Shown here: in pieces, positions 43,640 to 52,261 of the stretch | Numbering within the stretch: position 1 is the first letter of the stretch | Layout of the letters: the number at the start of each line of letters is the position of its first letter | Assembly: GCA_002698995.1 (NCBI GenBank) | Contig: PAAX01000007.1 | Location: 1-64,000, forward strand | Source of the DNA: Ignavibacteriota bacterium | Lineage (GTDB): Bacteria; Bacteroidota; Ignavibacteria; Ignavibacteriales; Melioribacteraceae | DNA length: 64,000 nt | Direction: 5' to 3' | Notes under the pieces: generated by a model | Told to the model about the DNA's origin: nothing | The model's database searches: none | The model's input: only the letters and a program-made list of their open reading frames with translations | Translations under genes and position numbers: made by a program

Positions 43640-45124
43640 ATGAAAAAATTAATCATTCTTCTTATAATTTCTGTTCAGCTTTACGCGCAGCAAATTGATG
43701 ATCTAATAAAAAAAATAGATATTAAATTAAGAAATGATAAGACTTATCTCGATCTTAATTATCTTTCTTTAGATATAAAAAATGATTTCCCAGCGGAATT
43801 GTGGGAATTAAAACGTGAGCTTAAAAGACCCCCTTTATTGTTTGAAGAATCCAAATCAAATCAATACAATATTGTTTTTGTAAAAAAAGGACAAGGATTA
43901 GATTCACTCGAACTTTTATATATTCAATTGATTAGAACCAACTTAGGTACAGAAGAAACTATTTTTAGTGCGGCAGCCGGAATTGAATCTCAAGATACAT
44001 CAATTGTTTATGATTACAGAGATTTTTATTTCCTTAAAGAAAAAGATAAATCTACTTATGATAAAATTCATAGAATTGTAAAAAATTATGTTTACCAAAA
44101 TTATGATTCTGAAATTCCCGGGTTATTAAGTATTAATCCGAATACACAAATAAATACCAGCTTTGGTGTTACTGCAGATGATAATTTGGATTACCTTAAC
44201 CATGTTAGAATTAACGATCCTTATTGGTATCCCGAACCTCCTAAAAGAAGAACTTTAGTAAGGCAGGTTGAAGATACATTTCCATTTCGTCTTGATGTTA
44301 ACTTTTCATCATTAAGATTTTCTCATGAGGCTATGGATTTTGAAAATGGTAATGCTAGTATTTTTGCTACAACCGGTGATGAAATTCTTAATATCCTTCC
44401 TTATCAAGGGCAGACGGTTACAGCCGGTGCTCGACTTCTACTAGCATTAAATGCTTCACCTGACATAAATAAAGTTCAGTTTATTGATTTATCATTAGGA
44501 ATAAGATTTAATGTTGATTCGAGATGGCATTTTGATAATCTTCCTTTTATTCTTGCCGAAGTTCCATACTTAAATGTAGGGAAAGGAATTGCAGCAAGTT
44601 TTTCAATCACAAGACCTTTTGGTTTACCAAACATCAATCTTAAAGTTGCCAGTGGTGAAAAAGATTATTCAGACGCAATAATAAAAAGATCAGTTAATGG
44701 AGTTTTGAGTTCTTATCATTCTTTCAATCAGATTGAAGGGACAATGTCTTTTTTCTGGAACAGCAGCGATCTCCGCACAAACAGATTTAGAATAGATGTT
44801 GGAGCCGGATATTATGATATTTATAAAGCCGAATATACTGGTAATAAAATCTCTTCTGAAAAAAGTTTTGATATAAAATTTCAGCCTCTTGCTGCAATTT
44901 ATTATGATTTTGTCCCAACATTCGGACCGTTATTTGGCGCTAAGATGAAAGTCTTTGATAGTGTATTAAATGCAAATGTTTGGCTGAAATTATTTCAATT
45001 CAGCGAAAAGAATTCAGTACGTTTAGAAGTTAATTACATCTCTCAGCCATTCACAAGAAAAAAATATGAATGGGAAAAAGGGAGCGGATTAATGTTTCAA
45101 CTTAGATATAGATTAGGATTATAG
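43640..45124 (+). CDS. Secreted protein with probable C-terminal outer-membrane barrel
   Basis: A 494-residue protein with a signal peptide (VQLYAQ). Residues 20-175 are mixed and charged. From about residue 210 it alternates in the manner of a beta barrel (FRLDVNFSSLRFSHE, VTAGARLLLALNAS, FIDLSLGIRFNVDS, GSGLMFQLRYRLGL), ending in an aromatic-rich strand. A short proline-rich segment, WYPEPPKRRTL, lies between the two parts. It is the fourth gene of the GldL/M-like cluster and may be the outer-membrane partner of the motor. I recognise no family. Confidence 0.5.
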   Translation: MKKLIILLIISVQLYAQQIDDLIKKIDIKLRNDKTYLDLNYLSLDIKNDFPAELWELKRELKRPPLLFEESKSNQYNIVFVKKGQGLDSLELLYIQLIRTNLGTEETIFSAAAGIESQDTSIVYDYRDFYFLKEKDKSTYDKIHRIVKNYVYQNYDSEIPGLLSINPNTQINTSFGVTADDNLDYLNHVRINDPYWYPEPPKRRTLVRQVEDTFPFRLDVNFSSLRFSHEAMDFENGNASIFATTGDEILNILPYQGQTVTAGARLLLALNASPDINKVQFIDLSLGIRFNVDSRWHFDNLPFILAEVPYLNVGKGIAASFSITRPFGLPNINLKVASGEKDYSDAIIKRSVNGVLSSYHSFNQIEGTMSFFWNSSDLRTNRFRIDVGAGYYDIYKAEYTGNKISSEKSFDIKFQPLAAIYYDFVPTFGPLFGAKMKVFDSVLNANVWLKLFQFSEKNSVRLEVNYISQPFTRKKYEWEKGSGLMFQLRYRLGL

Positions 45125-45131
45125 GTGCAAT

Positions 45132-46520
45132 ATGAAATTTTATAGAATAATATTTTTGTCAATTATTTTTAGTTTTACTTCATCTTACTTTGGGCAGGAA
45201 ATTGACAGCAGTAAAGTGCAGCATCTTAAAAACGTCTATTCTAATCTAGAATATAATACGATTGCCTTTGATGATTTAAAAGGGAAGTGGCAGATAACCG
45301 ATCCTTTATTAATTAGAGAAATATTTAACAGGTTCATAGTTAATGATGCCGTTAGATTAAACAGTAAAGAATTACTAAATGATTCTTTGAGAATTCTGTC
45401 AAGAAAAGTTCAAACCGGTGATATTATTATTGATCTGAGAAAAAGATATTACGACGATGAGATTGAGTACTTTGCATTTTTACCGGTAGAAGAACTAGAT
45501 AAGGAAAATCCCAAATATTTTATTGATCCAATAAACGACGGGTTTTATTTGAAGAAAATTCTTGGAGAAGAACTTTATCTAAAAGTTAAAGATAAAGGAT
45601 ACTTCTTCTATGATATAACAAAGGATGTATATCAAAGTGAAGTTGGTTATAACTTTGATGTAAATTTAAGTCTATTCGATCCTTATGTTATGTTTTGGTC
45701 AACAACATCAAATTTTAGAAATAAATATCTTCTTTCTTTATTTGGTAAATGGGGAGAAAATTACATCTTTTTACCAGGTTGGTTTTCAAGTGATTATATA
45801 CTTGGAGCAAAGTTAAATTTTAGAGATGTATTAACACAAGATCCAAATAATTATATGTACGAACTGGCAGTTGGTATTGCTGTTCCGGCAGGTAAACCTT
45901 TTACTTCTGTTCTTCCATCCAAATCAATTTTAAGAAGCGGTGAAAGTATTTATTTTAAAATATCCGGACAACCGCTAAAATATATGAATGTTGATTTTGA
46001 TAAATTCTTTGTAAATCTTGAAGGCATGTTTACTGTAACAGATTACAACAGAAGTGATTTTAAACCAAAAGCAGTTTTTGAATTTACATCAATTAGAGAT
46101 TATCTAGTTTTCAAACTGAATAAAAAAGATTTATTCAATCTCTTTGATTTTGGTCAATTTGAATTTGCTCTTGGTGTAAGCACTCATTCAATTTTTAATT
46201 ATATAGTTGATCCTGCTTCTGCAAATTTAATTGATACTTCACCTAAAACTGATTGGACGAATAAATTTTCCCACTTTGTTTTTTCTGAGATCGGTATTGA
46301 AAAGAGGGGAGGATTGATGCAGTACAGTTTAAGTGCTCTATTCGGCCAAAATATTGTTGATGATTATAATTATGTTGGAGTTAATGCAAGAGCAATGTTA
46401 AGTGATACTTTTGGTGTGGAAATGAAATATTACACTGCTCTTAAATTTGATAAAATTAAATATCCATATAGAAGCGATACTTATTTTGTATTTTCACCAA
46501 TATTTAGAATAAATTATTAA
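45132..46520 (+). CDS. Secreted protein with probable C-terminal barrel, cluster end
   Basis: A 462-residue protein with a signal peptide (SSYFGQ). An N-terminal soluble part (about 20-165) has FDDLKGKWQITDPLLIREIFNRF and repeated acidic stretches. The rest looks like amphipathic strands (GYNFDVNLSLFDPYVMFW, LFGKWGENYIFLPGWF, VGVNARAMLSDTFGVEMKYY) ending FSPIFRINY. It resembles the preceding gene in plan, though not obviously in sequence. It ends the five-gene run. No family is recognised. Confidence 0.48.
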   Translation: MKFYRIIFLSIIFSFTSSYFGQEIDSSKVQHLKNVYSNLEYNTIAFDDLKGKWQITDPLLIREIFNRFIVNDAVRLNSKELLNDSLRILSRKVQTGDIIIDLRKRYYDDEIEYFAFLPVEELDKENPKYFIDPINDGFYLKKILGEELYLKVKDKGYFFYDITKDVYQSEVGYNFDVNLSLFDPYVMFWSTTSNFRNKYLLSLFGKWGENYIFLPGWFSSDYILGAKLNFRDVLTQDPNNYMYELAVGIAVPAGKPFTSVLPSKSILRSGESIYFKISGQPLKYMNVDFDKFFVNLEGMFTVTDYNRSDFKPKAVFEFTSIRDYLVFKLNKKDLFNLFDFGQFEFALGVSTHSIFNYIVDPASANLIDTSPKTDWTNKFSHFVFSEIGIEKRGGLMQYSLSALFGQNIVDDYNYVGVNARAMLSDTFGVEMKYYTALKFDKIKYPYRSDTYFVFSPIFRINY

Positions 46521-46531
46521 TTCTGGTAAGT

Positions 46532-46576
46532 AAAGATTTTGTTCATTCCTTTATTATTGCGTTAAACAAAATCTTT
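46532..46576. terminator. Hairpin after the GldL/M-like cluster
   Basis: AAAGATTTTGTT (46532-46543) pairs perfectly with 46565-46576 around a 21-base loop. There is no T-run directly after it, so termination is uncertain, but the position at the end of the cluster is suggestive. Confidence 0.4.
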
Positions 46577-46633
46577 CAATAATTTTAAAAATTATCGGCC
46601 CTGGAGATTTTTAAAAATAATACCAGAGAATAA

Positions 46634-48298
46634 ATGCTTCACAAAGAAGATAAAAATGGATCTAAGAAATCCAGTGCTAATGCGGTTTCGAAGAAGAATT
46701 CATTTAGAAAAATTGATAATAATTTATTGTTCCAGATTTATGATTTATCTCCTTTCCCAATATTTATTATTGATGTAATAAATAATTCCGAATTTATATT
46801 TGCTGGAAGTAATAAAATACACCAGCAGGTTATGAAGTTTCCCATCAATAATTTTGCAGGTAAATCTATTGATGATTTATCGGAAATTATTCCCAAAAGA
46901 ATAATTAATAAATTCAAAAACAGATATAAGAAATGTGTTAAAACTAAAAAGGTTATAGAATACTTTGAGACTTATAAACTTCAAAGTGATGAATCATACT
47001 GGCATACATTTCTAAATCCAATATTAGATAAATCGGGAAATGTAATTAGAATAATAGGCAATTCTCACAATATTTTTGAGCTAATCAACACACAAAAGGA
47101 AATAAAAAACCATAAAGAAAATCTTGAAATAGTAGTTGAAAAAAGAACAAAGGAATTGGATGACCTTAATAAATCTCTTCAAAATGAGATTAAGAAACGG
47201 GAAAAAACTACTAAACTTCTAAAAAATTCCGAGGCATTAATCAATTCTATATTAAATGCCGTTCCACAAAAAATTTATTGGAAGGATACTTATCATAGAT
47301 ATTTAGGATGTAATAAAAGTTTTGCAAATAAGTTAGGTTTCAAAAAAGTCAGTGATGTTGTAGGTCTTACTGATTATGATTTATTTGATGATGAACTGGC
47401 TTCAAAGCATTTTGATATTGAGAAAAAAGTAATTAAAACAAATAAACCTCTGCTGGATTTTGAAGAGCAGATTCAATTTAATAATGGCAAGGTTAGATGT
47501 TATAGAAGGAGTGTTTTACCATTTGTAATTAATAGTAAAACTAGAGGGGTAATAGGCACTTTTGAAGATATAACACTACTAAAAGAAATTGAAAGTGAGT
47601 TAAAAGAAACAAATATTGCAAAGGACAAATTCTTTTCAATAATTGCGCACGATTTAAGAAGTCCGTTAACAGCCCTCTTAGGTTTTTCCGAAATATTAAA
47701 AAATGAATATTCTGATATGACTGAGGAAGAAGTTGATGAATGTTTATCGGGAATTAATAACGGAATAAAAGGTCTTCAGAGTCTGATTCTTAATCTACTT
47801 GAATGGGCCAGAATACAGACTAACAGAATTGATTATAATCCTACCGATTTTGATGTTTATGATACCGTATTGGAAGTTCTTCTTGCGCAAAGCATAAATA
47901 TTAAACAGAAGGAAATAGAAATTGTAAAAAGAATTACTCCAAAATCTTATGTTTATGCAGATGAATACATGATAAGAGCGGTAATTAGAAATATAATTTC
48001 AAATGCAGTTAAGTTTTCCAACAAAAAAGGTAAAATAATTATTGATTCCAAAATGAATAAAAATCACTTAATTTTTTATGTTGAAGATGAAGGAATTGGA
48101 ATTTCTGAAAGCGACAGAGAAAGTATTTTTTATATTGATAAACAGTTATCCAATAAAGGTACTGAAGGAGAGGACGGAACCGGACTTGGTTTAATTTTAT
48201 GTAAAGAATTTATTTCCAAAAATAATGGTAATATTTGGTTTGAAAGTAAAGAAGGAAAAGGAACAACTTTTTATTTTTCAATTCCAATAAAAAAATAA
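46634..48298 (+). CDS. Soluble PAS-domain sensor histidine kinase
   Basis: A 554-residue kinase without membrane segments. Two PAS domains are visible (about 27-145 and 195-315; the second has NAVPQKIYWKDTYHRYLGCNK and a PAC-like GVIGTFEDITLLKEIE), joined by a coiled coil (about 150-190). The HisKA domain has the phosphoacceptor H339 in IIAHDLRSPLTALLGFSE. The ATPase domain has NIISNAVKFSN, VEDEGIGIS and GTGLGLILCKEF. No receiver domain or response regulator is adjacent. The hemerythrin gene starts 20 bases later, which suggests sensing of oxygen or redox state; that link is inferred. Confidence 0.9.
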   Translation: MLHKEDKNGSKKSSANAVSKKNSFRKIDNNLLFQIYDLSPFPIFIIDVINNSEFIFAGSNKIHQQVMKFPINNFAGKSIDDLSEIIPKRIINKFKNRYKKCVKTKKVIEYFETYKLQSDESYWHTFLNPILDKSGNVIRIIGNSHNIFELINTQKEIKNHKENLEIVVEKRTKELDDLNKSLQNEIKKREKTTKLLKNSEALINSILNAVPQKIYWKDTYHRYLGCNKSFANKLGFKKVSDVVGLTDYDLFDDELASKHFDIEKKVIKTNKPLLDFEEQIQFNNGKVRCYRRSVLPFVINSKTRGVIGTFEDITLLKEIESELKETNIAKDKFFSIIAHDLRSPLTALLGFSEILKNEYSDMTEEEVDECLSGINNGIKGLQSLILNLLEWARIQTNRIDYNPTDFDVYDTVLEVLLAQSINIKQKEIEIVKRITPKSYVYADEYMIRAVIRNIISNAVKFSNKKGKIIIDSKMNKNHLIFYVEDEGIGISESDRESIFYIDKQLSNKGTEGEDGTGLGLILCKEFISKNNGNIWFESKEGKGTTFYFSIPIKK

Positions 48299-48318
48299 AC
48301 AATAAATCCGAGATCAAA

Positions 48319-48714
48319 ATGATAATGTGGAAGAAAGAGTACAGCATTGGAATTGATTCAATTGATGCACAGCATCAGCAGTTAGTAAATATAATTAACG
48401 AATTAAAAGATGGAATAGATAACAAGAAGGAAAATGAAGTATTAAAAGAGACACTCCCAAAACTAGTTGAGTACTCAAAAATCCATTTTCATGATGAAGA
48501 AAAACAAATGGAAATGGCCGGTTATACGGATATTCATCTTCATAAAGCTCAGCATAAAATTTTGATCAACCAAATAATTCAAGTTCTTGAGCAATTAAAA
48601 TCGGGTAAAACCAATGTATCAATCAGTCTATTCGATTTTCTTAAAAATTGGTTATTAAAACATGTCTTGGATCATGATAAAGAATTTGGTTACTTTGTAA
48701 ACGAAAAGCGATAA
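48319..48714 (+). CDS. Bacteriohemerythrin
   Basis: A 131-residue four-helix protein with a full set of non-heme di-iron ligands: H19, H56, E60, H75, H79, H115 and D120, in the hemerythrin spacing (DAQHQQL, HFHDEEK, HLHKAQHK, HVLDHDKEF). The WxxxYSIGIDSID start is typical. It binds O2 reversibly or buffers iron/NO. An alternative ATG lies at 48325. It follows the PAS kinase gene after 20 bases and ends before a bidirectional terminator, so the two make a transcription unit. Confidence 0.94.
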   Translation: MIMWKKEYSIGIDSIDAQHQQLVNIINELKDGIDNKKENEVLKETLPKLVEYSKIHFHDEEKQMEMAGYTDIHLHKAQHKILINQIIQVLEQLKSGKTNVSISLFDFLKNWLLKHVLDHDKEFGYFVNEKR

Positions 48715-48718
48715 GAAT

Positions 48719-48753
48719 AAAAGGTGAATTTTTTTTTTATTAATTCACCTTTT
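48719..48753. terminator. Bidirectional terminator between hemerythrin and DUF4197 genes
   Basis: AAAAGGTGAATT (48719-48730) pairs with AATTCACCTTTT (48742-48753); the loop is mostly T. It sits exactly between two convergent genes and gives a T-run on each strand. Confidence 0.85.
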
Positions 48754-48759
48754 ATAAAA

Positions 48760-49503
48760 TTATGGTTTTATACTTCCGAAAACATCTTTTAAAATATCAT
48801 TAATTCTTGCAGAAGGATTTTCTCTAATATTTTTTTCTTCCTTTGCAATCATGGTATATAATCCATCCAAAGTTTTTGAAGTAACATATTGATCAATATC
48901 TGTGACCTTAACACTAACAAAAGGTATTGATTTTATATTTGATGTGAGATCTTTGTATGTCTTTGTAACTCCAACTTGATTCATAGCATTAGTAACAATA
49001 GGTTTGAACAAATCAGTAAGTTTTCCTTCAGTTTTATCTTTAAAGTACAATGTTGCTTCATTTTCTTTTCCGTTAAGAATATTCAAAGCATCGGTTATTG
49101 TCATTTCTTTTATTGCATCAATAAAAATTGGTGCGGCAGATTTTGAAGCAGTTTCCGCTGCACGATTCATACTTAGAATCATTTCATCAAATTGAGAACC
49201 CAAACCGAATTGTCTAGCTGTTTTTTCTATTGTTTGAAGTTCGCTGGGTAATAAAATTTTGATTAGATCATTTCCATAAAAGCCGTCAATTTTAGAAACT
49301 AAATCTACTGCGTTTCCGGTACCTACGTTTAATGCTTCTTTTAATCCGGCAGCAATTTGATCATTGGATAGATTTGAACTTGATTGTTTATCACCGGAAA
49401 GTGCTCCTTTTACTCCTTTAATTAAATCATCAAATTGTGCTGATGAAGTAATTGGAAAAAGTAATAGAAGAAAAAATCCTAATACCATAAATTGTTTTTT
49501 CAT
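48760..49503 (-). CDS. DUF4197 family secreted protein
   Basis: A 247-residue exported protein with a signal peptide (residues 1-22, ITSSAQ). The mature part matches DUF4197: AAGLKEALNVGTGNAVDLVSK, FYGNDLIKILLP, MNRAAETASKSAAPIFIDAIKEM and ATLYFKDKTEGKL. It is an all-helical periplasmic or lipid-associated family of unknown function. It follows the membrane-protein gene at 49513 after 9 bases. Confidence 0.86.
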   Translation of the reverse strand: MKKQFMVLGFFLLLLFPITSSAQFDDLIKGVKGALSGDKQSSSNLSNDQIAAGLKEALNVGTGNAVDLVSKIDGFYGNDLIKILLPSELQTIEKTARQFGLGSQFDEMILSMNRAAETASKSAAPIFIDAIKEMTITDALNILNGKENEATLYFKDKTEGKLTDLFKPIVTNAMNQVGVTKTYKDLTSNIKSIPFVSVKVTDIDQYVTSKTLDGLYTMIAKEEKNIRENPSARINDILKDVFGSIKP

Positions 49504-49512
49504 TTTGCCCTC

Positions 49513-50103
49513 TTATAAATTTAATTGAAATTGAATTCCTAAATAGCTTTTATCTATAGTGTTAATTAACGGATAAAGATTGATTTCTGCATTACTTTGA
49601 TGAAAAAAATATAGAATTAAATCGAACGCCAAAAGAAATGCTCCTTGAATTATTAAACTATTTCCGTACCCATAAAGTAACTCTCCTTTGGTTTTTGAAT
49701 TATAACTTTTCTCTTTAAGAAAAAATCCGGTAACAATGTGAGCTGCATCTAAACCTGTATTAAGAAGAAGAAAGTTTTGAAGATTGCTGTATTCTTTAAA
49801 TGAATCTATTAGTGTTAGATCATTTCCGGGTAAATTCATTAAACTAAAAACTGCTATTCCAAGATTTACACTATTCCAAACTGCATTCATCTGGTGAAAA
49901 TATTTTGTTCTTCCTGAAGTACTAAAATTTCCTATTGTACCGGAAACAATATTTAATACTGCCCAACTCCCCAAAACATACATCCCGTTTTTATTTATGG
50001 AATTGAATTGTTCTAAAAATTTGCTCTGCTCCGTATTATCAAATCCCATTAAACCAAAACCGGAAAACCAAATTAAAATTACAATCGCAAAAAATTTATT
50101 CAT
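49513..50103 (-). CDS. Conserved membrane protein of unknown function
   Basis: A 196-residue protein with about four or five hydrophobic segments. The first (1-20) may be a signal or anchor. GMYVLGSWAVLNIVSG, YFHQMNAVWNSVNLGIAVFSLM and LNTGLDAAHIVTGFFL are recognisable segments that I associate with a Bacteroidota membrane family (perhaps DUF6992), without certainty. It is co-oriented with and 9 bases from the DUF4197 gene. No function can be given. Confidence 0.6.
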   Translation of the reverse strand: MNKFFAIVILIWFSGFGLMGFDNTEQSKFLEQFNSINKNGMYVLGSWAVLNIVSGTIGNFSTSGRTKYFHQMNAVWNSVNLGIAVFSLMNLPGNDLTLIDSFKEYSNLQNFLLLNTGLDAAHIVTGFFLKEKSYNSKTKGELLYGYGNSLIIQGAFLLAFDLILYFFHQSNAEINLYPLINTIDKSYLGIQFQLNL

Positions 50104-50163
50104 TTATTTTGTATCTTGTTTCAATTAATAATCACTTAATTTACCAATAAAATGGAGTAATTA

Positions 50164-50973
50164 ATGGAAAAATATATTGAATTAGTACAGACTTATGCAA
50201 CAGAATTCGGTTTGAAAATTTTAGCTGCTCTTGCCGTATTTATAATAGGAAAATGGGCAGCCAAAAAGCTAAGAAAAGTAGTAGAAAACCTAATGAAAAA
50301 AGGGAGTGTTGATCCAACCTTAATTAAATTCATTTCTAATTTGATGTATACTATTTTGTTAGTAGTTGTAATTTTAGCGGCTTTAAGTCAGCTTGGTATT
50401 CAAACTACATCCTTTTTAGCAATTTTAGGTGCTGCCGGTTTAGCAATTGGTTTGGCATTGCAGGGTTCACTTTCCAATTTTGCTTCCGGTGTATTATTAA
50501 TATTTTTCAGACCGTTTAAGGTTGGTGATTTTGTTACAGTAGGCGGTGAATCTGGTTCTGTTTCTCAAATTCAATTATTTACTACTGAATTAAAAACTCC
50601 AGATAATAAAGTAATTATTATTCCTAATTCTCAAATAACTTCTAATGTTATTACAAACTTTTCAGCTCAAGAAACTAGAAGGGTTGATTTAACATTCGGA
50701 ATTGGTTATGGAGATGATCTCCTGAAAGCAAAAAATATTCTTAATGATTTGGTAAATGCTGATGAAAGAATTTTAAAAGATCCGGCTCCATTTATTGCCG
50801 TAAGTGAACTTGCAGACAGCAGCGTAAATTTTGTTGTCAGAGCTTGGACTAAAACCGGAGATTACTGGTCGGTTTATTTTGACATGACAGAAAAAGTAAA
50901 ACTAACTTTTGATAAAGAAGGTATTTCAATTCCTTTTCCGCAAAGAGACGTCCATATTTATAATCACAATTAA
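50164..50973 (+). CDS. mscS: MscS-type mechanosensitive channel
   Basis: A 269-residue small-conductance channel. Three helices are seen in residues 15-125: helix 1 near ILAALAVFIIGKWAAK, helix 2 near TILLVVVILAALSQLG, and the pore helix with AILGAAGLAIGLALQGSLSNFASG (about 93-116), where alanine and glycine alternate as in E. coli MscS. The beta domain (FKVGDFV, VIIIPNSQI) and alpha/beta C-terminal cage follow. It opens under membrane tension to release solutes in osmotic downshock. It is a single gene followed by a terminator. Confidence 0.94.
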   Translation: MEKYIELVQTYATEFGLKILAALAVFIIGKWAAKKLRKVVENLMKKGSVDPTLIKFISNLMYTILLVVVILAALSQLGIQTTSFLAILGAAGLAIGLALQGSLSNFASGVLLIFFRPFKVGDFVTVGGESGSVSQIQLFTTELKTPDNKVIIIPNSQITSNVITNFSAQETRRVDLTFGIGYGDDLLKAKNILNDLVNADERILKDPAPFIAVSELADSSVNFVVRAWTKTGDYWSVYFDMTEKVKLTFDKEGISIPFPQRDVHIYNHN

Positions 50974-50984
50974 ACTTTCCAAAG

Positions 50985-51014
50985 ATTGCCATCAGTTTAG
51001 ATGGCAATTTTTTT
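50985..51014 (+). terminator. Terminator of the MscS-like gene
   Basis: ATTGCCATC (50985-50993) pairs with GATGGCAAT (51000-51008) around a 6-base loop, then a run of T to 51014. A second small hairpin, CTGATAT/ATATCAG (51025-51042), follows. Confidence 0.92.
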
Positions 51015-51155
51015 ATAAATCCGACTGATATTTTTATATCAGGCGAAACTACACCTTTTTCAGGCATTTAATATTTGTAAAATTGCACATTTTAGAACAT
51101 TTTAGCTGTGGCATTATAATTGTTTTACAGTATAAAAAGTTTGAGTGAGTTAAAA

Positions 51156-51998
51156 ATGAAAAAAGCAATTTTACTTCTAGTTTTAGCGGTAAGCATTAAA
51201 GCGCAATGGAATTCTGAATGGAATTCATCTTCAATTGATTATAATACTTTATCCGGCTGGATTTCCTTCAAGCAGACTTCAACTTCAATTTGGGAAAAAG
51301 CATTCTATACTTTAAATGAAACTTCATTTAATATTATGGATAATGTTTATCCAACAGCAGTTAAATATTCTTATAATTTTACTCAAGAAGAAATTACTGC
51401 AAATTATCAAATCTATTCTTTAGGGATAGATTTGACAGGTGATGATATAACTGAGTTTTATGTTTTAGCATATCATGAAAATTCCGATAATTACAGGCAG
51501 TCCTTCAAAATATTAGATATTACAAACAACAATGTAATTTTGGAAAAGAACAATTCATCATTCTATTATTCTTATCCAGTTTTATGGGATTTAGACAATG
51601 ACGGAGTTTTAGAGTGTTCGTTTATTGAATATGATTATCCAAACTATTCTTCTTATCGATATAATGTTTTAAATACCGGAATAATTACAGCAATAACTAG
51701 CAAACCGGAAAGCGTAAATAAAGGATTTAGGCTGAATAATAACTATCCGAATCCTTTTAATCCATCAACAATTATTGATTATGAAGTTCCTTCACCTTCA
51801 CAAATAAAAATTGAAGTATTTGATATAACCGGATCAAAAATCAGAACATTGATTCAAGATTTTCATCAAGCCGGCAATTATAAAGTTGAGTGGAACGGCA
51901 CTGACGAGTATGGAAATATAGTTTCTTCTGGAGCATATTTTTATAAAATGAGCAATGAAAAATTTTCTGATGTTAAGAAAATGATATTCCTAAAGTAG
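51156..51998 (+). CDS. Small secreted protein with T9SS sorting domain, first gene of the PqqD/ATP-grasp cluster
   Basis: A 280-residue exported protein from ATG 51156; the frame extends 12 codons upstream but the signal peptide starts here (MKKAILLLVLAVSIKAQ). The mature part begins with NSEWNSSSIDYNTLSGW and is aromatic- and asparagine-rich, with a LDNDGVLECSFIEYD calcium-like loop. The last 85 residues are a T9SS sorting domain (NNYPNPFNPSTIIDYEVP to KKMIFLK). The PqqD gene follows after 8 bases, so it appears to belong to that operon. Whether it is a substrate of the enzymes downstream is open. Confidence 0.8.
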   Translation: MKKAILLLVLAVSIKAQWNSEWNSSSIDYNTLSGWISFKQTSTSIWEKAFYTLNETSFNIMDNVYPTAVKYSYNFTQEEITANYQIYSLGIDLTGDDITEFYVLAYHENSDNYRQSFKILDITNNNVILEKNNSSFYYSYPVLWDLDNDGVLECSFIEYDYPNYSSYRYNVLNTGIITAITSKPESVNKGFRLNNNYPNPFNPSTIIDYEVPSPSQIKIEVFDITGSKIRTLIQDFHQAGNYKVEWNGTDEYGNIVSSGAYFYKMSNEKFSDVKKMIFLK

Positions 51999-52006
51999 GG
52001 GGTAAA

Positions 52007-52261
52007 ATGTCTAACTATAAAGTATTCGATAATCTTGCAGTGAGTGAAAGCGGATTTTTATTTAGTCCTTCAACTGGAGAATCTTTCACACTAAATCCAA
52101 TTGCAAATCAAATTCTTCACTTGCTAAAACAAGGTGAAACCATTAATCAGATCAAAGAAAAAATTCTAAGTGAATATGATATTGATGAATCCTCATTAGA
52201 AAAGGATTTGGATGATTTCATAAATCAATTAATTAATTACAAAATTGTAGAAGAAAAATGA
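52007..52261 (+). CDS. PqqD-like protein
   Basis: An 84-residue protein of the PqqD family: an N-terminal FDNLAVSESGFLFSPSTGESFTLN strand pair, then IANQILHLLKQGETINQIKEKIL and an acidic helix ending YKIVEEK. In PQQ and RiPP systems PqqD domains bind a leader peptide (RRE). No PQQ gene or radical SAM enzyme is nearby. It has a strong AGGGGG site and overlaps the ATP-grasp gene by 4 bases. In this setting it may deliver a peptide or protein to the ligase next door, which is inference. Confidence 0.86.
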   Translation: MSNYKVFDNLAVSESGFLFSPSTGESFTLNPIANQILHLLKQGETINQIKEKILSEYDIDESSLEKDLDDFINQLINYKIVEEK

